Assembly (NCBI GenBank): GCA_937941555.1
Contig: CALDHJ010000105.1
Span: 1 to 11,079, forward strand
Source of the DNA: an uncultured Granulosicoccaceae bacterium
GTDB lineage: Bacteria; Pseudomonadota; Gammaproteobacteria; CALCKW01
DNA: 11,079 nt
Reading direction: 5' to 3'
Shown here piece by piece: positions 7,215-11,079 of the stretch (the first letter of the stretch is position 1; each line of letters begins with the position of its first letter). A model generated the notes under the pieces. The model did no database searches, had not been told where the DNA came from, and worked only from the letters and a program-made list of their open reading frames with translations. Both the position numbers and the translations under genes were made by a program.

Positions 7215-8645
7215 TCAGATACCCGCGACCGCCTTCACTTCGAGGAAGTCTTCAAGCCCCCAAACGCCACCTTCGCGGCCGTTGCCCGATTGCTTGTAGC
7301 CACCAAAGGGCGAGCAGGCGCCGAGCGACTTGCCGTTCACCTCGACCATGCCCGAGCGCAACTGACGCGCAACGCGCCCTGCGCGGTCTGCATCCCCGGT
7401 CTGCAGGTAGTTGGTCAGGCCATAGGCGGTGTCGTTGGCGATGGCGACCGCCTCTTCTTCTGTGTCGAAGGGGATGATCGAGAGCACTGGGCCGAAGATC
7501 TCTTCGCGGGCAACGGTCATGTCGTTGTTGACGTCGGCAAAGACGGTTGGCTGGACGTAGTAGCCTTTGTCCAGCCCCTCTGGTCGACCGGTGCCACCGG
7601 CGACAAGGCGTGCGCCTTCGTCGATGCCTTTCTGAATCAGTGTCTGGATCTTGTTGTATTGCAGCTCCGACACAACCGGGCCGATGTGGCGGCCATCAGA
7701 GGCGGCGTTGTCGACGGCCGTCTTGGCTGCCGTCTCGGCGGCGATACGCACAGCTTCGTCGTAGTAGCTGCGCTCGACCAACATCCGCGTAGGCGCGTTG
7801 CAGGACTGACCGCTGTTGTTGAAGCAGTGTCGTGCGCCGCGGACCACGGCCTTCTCGTCAGCGTCGGCGAAAATGAGGTTTGCCCCTTTGCCGCCGAGCT
7901 CGAGGCTCACACGCTTCACGGTGGGTGCAGCGTTCTGGGTGATGGCCGTGCCGGCACGCGTTGAGCCGGTGAAGGAGATCATGTCCACTTCCGTGTGACC
8001 AGAGAGCTGGGTGCCGACACCCACGCCGTCACCGTTGACCAGATTGAATACGCCGGCCGGGAAGCCTGCCTCGTCCATGAACTCGGCAAACAGGTGCGAA
8101 GACAGTGGCGCGATTTCGGAGGGCTTGAGGACCATGGTGCAGCCCGCGCCGATGGCCGGCGCGACCTTGAGCGTGACCTGGTTCATCGGCCAGTTCCAGG
8201 GAGTGATCAGGCCGCAGACACCAATCGGCTCCATGATGATGTGGTTGTCCGGCGCGTGGTCGCCGAGCGGACGCTCGAACTCAAAGCTCTCGAGCACTTT
8301 CAGGAAATTGCGGATGTGGAACGATCCGGCGCCTGTTTGCGCTTGCCGTGCCATGGCGATCGGCGCGCCCATCTCGAGCGAGATCGCCTGCGCCATCTCG
8401 TCGCCACGGGCGTCGTAGATGTCGGCGAGCTTGGTCAACATCGCGATGCGCTCGGCCTTGGGGGTTGCGGCCCAGGCCGGAAAGGCCGCGCGTGCAGCGG
8501 ACACGGCCGCGTCGGTGTCGGCCTGGTCACCCATGGAGATGACCGCGCAGACGGATTCGTCCGAGGGGTTGATGACGTCGAAGTCGCGGGCTGCGGCGGG
8601 GGCGACCCACTGGCCGTTGATGTAGAAGTTGCGTTTGTCGAGCAT
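7215..8645 (-). CDS. NAD(P)-dependent aldehyde dehydrogenase
   Basis: This 476-residue protein is a full-length member of the aldehyde dehydrogenase superfamily, oxidising an aldehyde to the carboxylate in the cytoplasm. Visible landmarks are ITPWNWP with catalytic N151, LKPSE with cofactor-binding K174, FTGSTRAG at 225-232 at the cofactor pyrophosphate, LELGGKG with general base E249, GQSCNAP with nucleophile C282, EEIFGPV at 381-387 and SPFGGYKQSGNGRE near 445-458. All key residues are present, so it should be active. The ATG is preceded by GAAGGA at a 6-base spacing. The substrate cannot be deduced; the sequence looks like a general aldehyde or semialdehyde dehydrogenase rather than a betaine aldehyde enzyme. 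It is transcribed toward the kinase gene. A terminator and a 270-bp gap separate it from the upstream genes on the same strand, so it is probably its own unit. Confidence 0.95.
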   Translation of the reverse strand: MLDKRNFYINGQWVAPAAARDFDVINPSDESVCAVISMGDQADTDAAVSAARAAFPAWAATPKAERIAMLTKLADIYDARGDEMAQAISLEMGAPIAMARQAQTGAGSFHIRNFLKVLESFEFERPLGDHAPDNHIIMEPIGVCGLITPWNWPMNQVTLKVAPAIGAGCTMVLKPSEIAPLSSHLFAEFMDEAGFPAGVFNLVNGDGVGVGTQLSGHTEVDMISFTGSTRAGTAITQNAAPTVKRVSLELGGKGANLIFADADEKAVVRGARHCFNNSGQSCNAPTRMLVERSYYDEAVRIAAETAAKTAVDNAASDGRHIGPVVSELQYNKIQTLIQKGIDEGARLVAGGTGRPEGLDKGYYVQPTVFADVNNDMTVAREEIFGPVLSIIPFDTEEEAVAIANDTAYGLTNYLQTGDADRAGRVARQLRSGMVEVNGKSLGACSPFGGYKQSGNGREGGVWGLEDFLEVKAVAGI

Positions 8646-8651
8646 GCTGGA

Positions 8652-8657
8652 TCCTTC
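8652..8657 (-). promoter_or_regulatory. Ribosome binding site of the aldehyde dehydrogenase gene
   Basis: On the minus strand GAAGGA precedes the ATG (8645-8643) by 6 bases, which supports this start codon. Confidence 0.65.
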
Positions 8658-8765
8658 TGTCTGCGGCGTTCGCAGGCGTGGGCGGTTGGATGTGGGCAGG
8701 TGGCCGGGCGCGGATTCGGTGGGGCCGGATCAGGGGTGTCCGGGCTACCTGCTCGGGACGCTGTG

Positions 8766-8795
8766 ATTATCGCGCTGCGGGCTTGCCACGCGCAA
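8766..8795 (-). promoter_or_regulatory. Candidate sigma70-type promoter of the aldehyde dehydrogenase gene
   Basis: On the minus strand the sequence GATAAT (8771-8766) matches the -10 consensus at five of six bases. TTGCGC (8795-8790) stands 18 bases upstream as a weak -35. The site lies between the upstream terminator and the gene and would leave a leader of roughly 110 bases before the start codon. The -10 is good, the -35 poor. Confidence 0.4.
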
Positions 8796-8807
8796 TCGAC
8801 CGGGTGG

Positions 8808-8834
8808 AAAAAGGCGCGGTGTGCGACACCGGCC
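8808..8834 (-). terminator. Intrinsic terminator after the YbaK-like gene
   Basis: Read on the minus strand, GGC then CGGTGT pair with ACACCG then GCC around a CGC loop, with one bulged C, giving a nine-pair GC-rich stem. TTTTT follows at once (8812-8808). This is a standard Rho-independent terminator, placed 82 bases after the stop of the YbaK-like gene on the same strand. It separates that transcript from the aldehyde dehydrogenase gene. Confidence 0.75.
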
Positions 8835-8915
8835 GATGCCGGGTGAGGGCTGGTGATCGGGCAGCTGAGTGATGAGATGCCGGTTCCGGCAGCCGCGGTG
8901 TCGCCGCGCCTTGGC

Positions 8916-9410
8916 TCAGTCGGCGGTCAGAGGAATGGGTTTGCCAAGGCCGTCAACCACCTCGGCATTCGGCAAGTGTGTGAGCAGGGCCGGGTCGGCG
9001 ATGATCTTGCTGCTGCGGTCGCCACCACCGAGCACGACGCGCTCGAGCTGCATGATCGCGGCGTCGATCCAGAGCGGCAGTGTGACGGGCAGCCCGATCG
9101 GCGTCACGCCGCCAAGGGCCATACCGGTGAGTTCGAGCGTTTGTTCAGGGCTTGCAAAAGAGACGCGCCGGGCACCGAGCTTCTTGCGGGCCACCTTGTT
9201 CACATCCAGCCGACAGCTCGCAAGCACCAGGCAGGCGGCGTATTTCTCATCGCCGGTCTTGCCGCGGATGACCAACAGGTTGGCCGATTCGGTGGCATCG
9301 AATCCATAGTGCTCGCAAAAGGCCGCGGTATCGGCGAGCGTCGGATCACACGCCATGATCTCGTAGGATTCGCCGGTCGCGTCGAGCTGGTCAGTCAGGG
9401 GGTGTGTCAT
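8916..9410 (-). CDS. YbaK/EbsC-family aminoacyl-tRNA deacylase-like protein
   Basis: The 164-residue product matches the length and pattern of the YbaK/ProX editing domain. Landmarks are NLLVIRGKTGDEKYAACLV near 44-62, LDVNKVARKKLGARRVSFAS at about 68-87 (the stretch that carries the functional lysine in the family), LTGMALGGVTPIGLP at 94-108, and the closing GGGDRSSKI at 128-136. Characterised members hydrolyse mischarged tRNAs such as Cys-tRNA(Pro) or Ala-tRNA(Pro) in the cytoplasm; the specificity here cannot be predicted. The gene starts 32 bp after the stop of the metallo-hydrolase lipoprotein gene on the same strand, so the two are probably co-transcribed, although no functional link is obvious. 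Its ribosome binding site is weak, and translation may depend on the upstream gene. An intrinsic terminator follows. Confidence 0.88.
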   Translation of the reverse strand: MTHPLTDQLDATGESYEIMACDPTLADTAAFCEHYGFDATESANLLVIRGKTGDEKYAACLVLASCRLDVNKVARKKLGARRVSFASPEQTLELTGMALGGVTPIGLPVTLPLWIDAAIMQLERVVLGGGDRSSKIIADPALLTHLPNAEVVDGLGKPIPLTAD

Positions 9411-9442
9411 CTCGGGGTGGTGGCTCAGTTGGCTGGCGCACG

Positions 9443-10393
9443 CTATCGGGCGCCGGGAATATGTTGATGGCCGGTGTATACCGTCATTTGTGGGTGGCGC
9501 GCGGCGAGCGCCCGCAGGTCTTTGAGTGCGCGGGCACTGCGCGCCATGTCCACGTTGAAACTACCGGGCTCGACCCCGTTTTGCCAACCCCAGGTGGTGT
9601 GGCTCGCGTCGCCCGTAATCAAGACTGGGCCGTTGGTGGTGCGCTGCAGGAAGCTCATGTGGCCCGGTGTGTGGCCGGGCGTCCACAAGGCATAGAGGCT
9701 GCCATCGCCCAACAGGTCGACGACGCCGGCGATACCGTCACCGGTGTCGGGGTCGAACGGCAAGACTTCGGCGTCCGGTCGGCCCGTGAAAAAGGCGTTG
9801 AAGGTCGCGCGAAGGGCCGCGCCCTCCCAGCCGCGCTGGTCCATTTCGCCCGGGCCGACAACGATGACGGTCTCGGCCGGCAGCGCCGGCAGGCCGAAGA
9901 CATGGTCCATGTGCAAATGCGTCAACAGCACCTGGTTCGGTGCACCGTGTAGCTCAACGACCGCTTCTGCGGTGTGGGTGGCTTCGAGGTCCTTGAAGTT
10001 CATCACGCGCCGCACGAGGGGCCCGAGCGAAAAGTCGGCGGGGGTGTCGATGATCTGCTGCGACAAGCCGGTGTCGATCCAGATCTCGCCCGCACTCGGG
10101 TGGCTCAAGCGGTGCAGTCCGACCTGGATGGGCTCCTTTCGGTTTGCCAAGGCCGCGGCCTGGGCGATGGGGTGGTCGAGGTTGAGCAGGCCCGACAGCG
10201 GCACGGCCCAGGCAGCGCTTTGGATGTACTCATAGGCGATTGGGCCGGGCGTCTCGAGTTGGCGTTCGGCGTCGCTCAGCGACACCGGGCTGCCAGCGGT
10301 GGCCGGACGGGTCGGGTGATCGACGTGTGCACAGCTGACGATCAGCAGGGCGAAGCTGAAGAGGATTGCGGTGGTCTGTGTGGAGCGTTGCAT
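9443..10393 (-). CDS. Metallo-beta-lactamase-fold hydrolase lipoprotein, lactonase-like
   Basis: The 316-residue product begins with a lipoprotein signal: a short basic start, a hydrophobic core ILFSFALLIVS and the lipobox IVSC, with C21 as the lipidation site. Ala at +2 argues for outer-membrane sorting. The body is a metallo-beta-lactamase-fold hydrolase with a full metal-binding set: HLHMDH (H159, H161, D163, H164), GHTPGH (H235), GDASH (D262) and TGHQH (H309). This matches the dinuclear zinc ligand order of AiiA-type lactonases and related hydrolases. The segment IWIDTGLS at about 104-111 corresponds to the usual early strand DTG. Substrates in the family range from acyl-homoserine lactones to other lactones and esters, and cannot be chosen here. 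The gene heads a probable operon with the YbaK-like gene and is divergent from a LysR-type regulator gene, which probably controls it. The start has a weak ribosome binding site. Confidence 0.9.
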   Translation of the reverse strand: MQRSTQTTAILFSFALLIVSCAHVDHPTRPATAGSPVSLSDAERQLETPGPIAYEYIQSAAWAVPLSGLLNLDHPIAQAAALANRKEPIQVGLHRLSHPSAGEIWIDTGLSQQIIDTPADFSLGPLVRRVMNFKDLEATHTAEAVVELHGAPNQVLLTHLHMDHVFGLPALPAETVIVVGPGEMDQRGWEGAALRATFNAFFTGRPDAEVLPFDPDTGDGIAGVVDLLGDGSLYALWTPGHTPGHMSFLQRTTNGPVLITGDASHTTWGWQNGVEPGSFNVDMARSARALKDLRALAARHPQMTVYTGHQHIPGAR

Positions 10394-10480
10394 GGGTCCG
10401 GTCTTGTTTGGCTGATGTGCAAGTCTTGTTCATGCGAAAATGGATGTAAATTGGCTAAATCAGAATGCTGGCATCCATAA
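10394..10480. promoter_or_regulatory. Divergent promoter/operator region between lipoprotein and LysR-type genes
   Basis: These 87 bp are clearly more AT-rich than the surroundings and carry two dyads. The first is ATGtgCAAGtCTTGttCAT at 10415-10433, centred on 10424, with capitals marking the paired bases. The second is ATGGATG at 10440-10446 with CATCCAT at 10472-10478. GTCTTGTT also recurs at 10401-10408 and 10423-10430, 22 bp apart. For the minus-strand gene TTTACA (10449-10444 on the minus strand) is a possible -35, but its -10 is poor. Divergent LysR-type genes usually control both directions from such a region. Confidence 0.5.
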
Positions 10481-11079
10481 ATGAATATTGATTGGGACGA
10501 TGTGGCGGTGTTCGAGGCGGTGTTGGCGCACGGCAGCTTCAGTGCCGCGGCCACCGCACTGCGCATCGGCCAACCGACCGTCAGCCGCCGTATCGCGCGG
10601 CTCGAAGCGGAGGTCGGGGAGTCCCTGTTCCGCCGTCAGGCCGAGGGTGCGCTGCCGACGGCGGCGGCCGAACAACTGCGCGGCGCCGCACGCGGCATGG
10701 CCGAGTGGGCCACTGCCTTCCGCCGCAGCGCCGACGCGCTGACCGCCGAACCTGAAGGGGATGTGGTGATCACTGCCGCACCGGGCATCGCGGTGGATGT
10801 GCTCGCGCCCTTCGCGGCGCACCTCAGACACCAACACCCGGCTATCCGGCTCGATATCCGCGCGCAGCAGGACGATCTCGATCTGGTACGCGGCGAGGCC
10901 GACATCGCCATCCGCAACCGCCCGCACTCCGGCGTTGGCGTCGACACCTTCTGGACATTCAAGAGCGAGATCGGCGTCTTTGCAGCAAAATCCTACGCGG
11001 AGCGAATCACACAGCCCGCAACCGTCGAAGACCTCGACTGGATCACCTGGGGGGACGCCAACCGCACACTCGAACCCCG
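10481..11079 (+). CDS. LysR-family transcriptional regulator, 3' end missing
   Basis: The frame is open from the ATG at 10481 to the window edge, giving 199 residues of a family usually near 300. Residues 3-60 are the LysR winged helix-turn-helix: VFEAVLAHGSFSAAATAL, then GQPTVSRRIARLEAEVG and SLFRR. After a linker helix the effector-binding domain begins near residue 90 (GDVVITAAPGI), with a first lobe up to about 165 and ADIAIRNRP near 146-154 as expected in this fold. An in-frame TAA directly precedes the ATG, so no upstream start is possible, and no Shine-Dalgarno sequence is visible; the message may be leaderless or poorly translated. It is divergent from the lipoprotein/YbaK pair, its likely target. 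The inducer is unknown. Confidence 0.9.
   Translation, partial: MNIDWDDVAVFEAVLAHGSFSAAATALRIGQPTVSRRIARLEAEVGESLFRRQAEGALPTAAAEQLRGAARGMAEWATAFRRSADALTAEPEGDVVITAAPGIAVDVLAPFAAHLRHQHPAIRLDIRAQQDDLDLVRGEADIAIRNRPHSGVGVDTFWTFKSEIGVFAAKSYAERITQPATVEDLDWITWGDANRTLEP

Noticed and set aside
7191..7964. A 257-codon open frame on the + strand directly after the kinase gene
   Set aside because: It lies wholly antisense to the highly conserved aldehyde dehydrogenase, whose catalytic residues are all intact. The + frame is low in recognisable motifs and arises from GC-rich codon use.
7995..8846. A 283-codon + strand open frame
   Set aside because: Antisense to the first half of the aldehyde dehydrogenase and running through its promoter and terminator region; no recognisable domain, no ribosome binding site.
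8878..8908. Two short GC stems (TGCCGG/CCGGCA and CGCGG/CCGCG) just after the YbaK-like gene
   Set aside because: The first has only a two-base gap between its arms, the second has a five-pair stem, and neither is followed by a T run. The hairpin at 8808-8834 is a far better terminator.
8853..9467. A 204-codon + strand open frame
   Set aside because: It mirrors the YbaK-like gene on the other strand, which has clear family motifs.
9974..10480. A 168-codon + strand open frame ending at the LysR start
   Set aside because: Antisense to the 5' half of the lipoprotein gene, whose lipobox and metal ligands are intact.
10460..10927. A 155-codon minus-strand open frame
   Set aside because: Antisense to the LysR-type regulator, whose helix-turn-helix is clear on the + strand.

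Overview
The window is GC-rich, densely coded bacterial chromosome. The pilus-assembly proteins, the lipoprotein signal, the type of substrate-binding protein/histidine kinase pair and the overall codon use point to a proteobacterium, most likely a gammaproteobacterium. The genus cannot be read from the sequence. There are no rRNA or tRNA genes, CRISPR arrays, insertion sequences or phage genes.

Region 1 (1-3506, + strand) is the 3' part of a type IV pilus / type II secretion-like operon. Five genes overlap end to start: a membrane protein with PilM/PilN (MshI or GspL-like) character, cut by the window edge; a small PilO/GspM-like coiled-coil membrane protein; an 81-residue exported MshK/PilP-like protein; a large PilX/GspK-like pilin-type protein without Glu5; and a prepilin with a classical GFTLLE cleavage motif. 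The last two look like minor pilins or pseudopilins carried by the assembly platform encoded by the first three. The motor ATPase and inner-membrane core protein are expected upstream, outside the window.

Region 2 (3507-7190, + strand) is a two-gene sensory unit: an exported branched-chain amino acid type substrate-binding protein (type 1 periplasmic-binding fold), then a membrane histidine kinase with a periplasmic sensor region, a LOV-like PAS domain lacking the photoactive cysteine, and a HisKA/HATPase core. No permease, transport ATPase or response regulator is present. The simplest reading is that the binding protein is a ligand co-receptor for the kinase, by analogy with LuxP-LuxQ and TorT-TorS. 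A perfect 9-bp inverted repeat spans the kinase stop codon, where it meets the convergent next gene.

Region 3 (7215-10393, - strand) holds, in transcription order, a metallo-beta-lactamase-fold lipoprotein with a complete lactonase-type metal site, a YbaK-type aminoacyl-tRNA deacylase-like protein 32 bp downstream, and an NAD(P)-dependent aldehyde dehydrogenase. A good intrinsic terminator at 8808-8834 separates the first two genes from the dehydrogenase, which has its own candidate promoter.

Region 4 (10394-11079) is an 87-bp divergent promoter region with two dyads, followed by the 5' part of a LysR-family regulator on the + strand that runs off the window. The divergent layout suggests this regulator controls the lipoprotein/YbaK pair.
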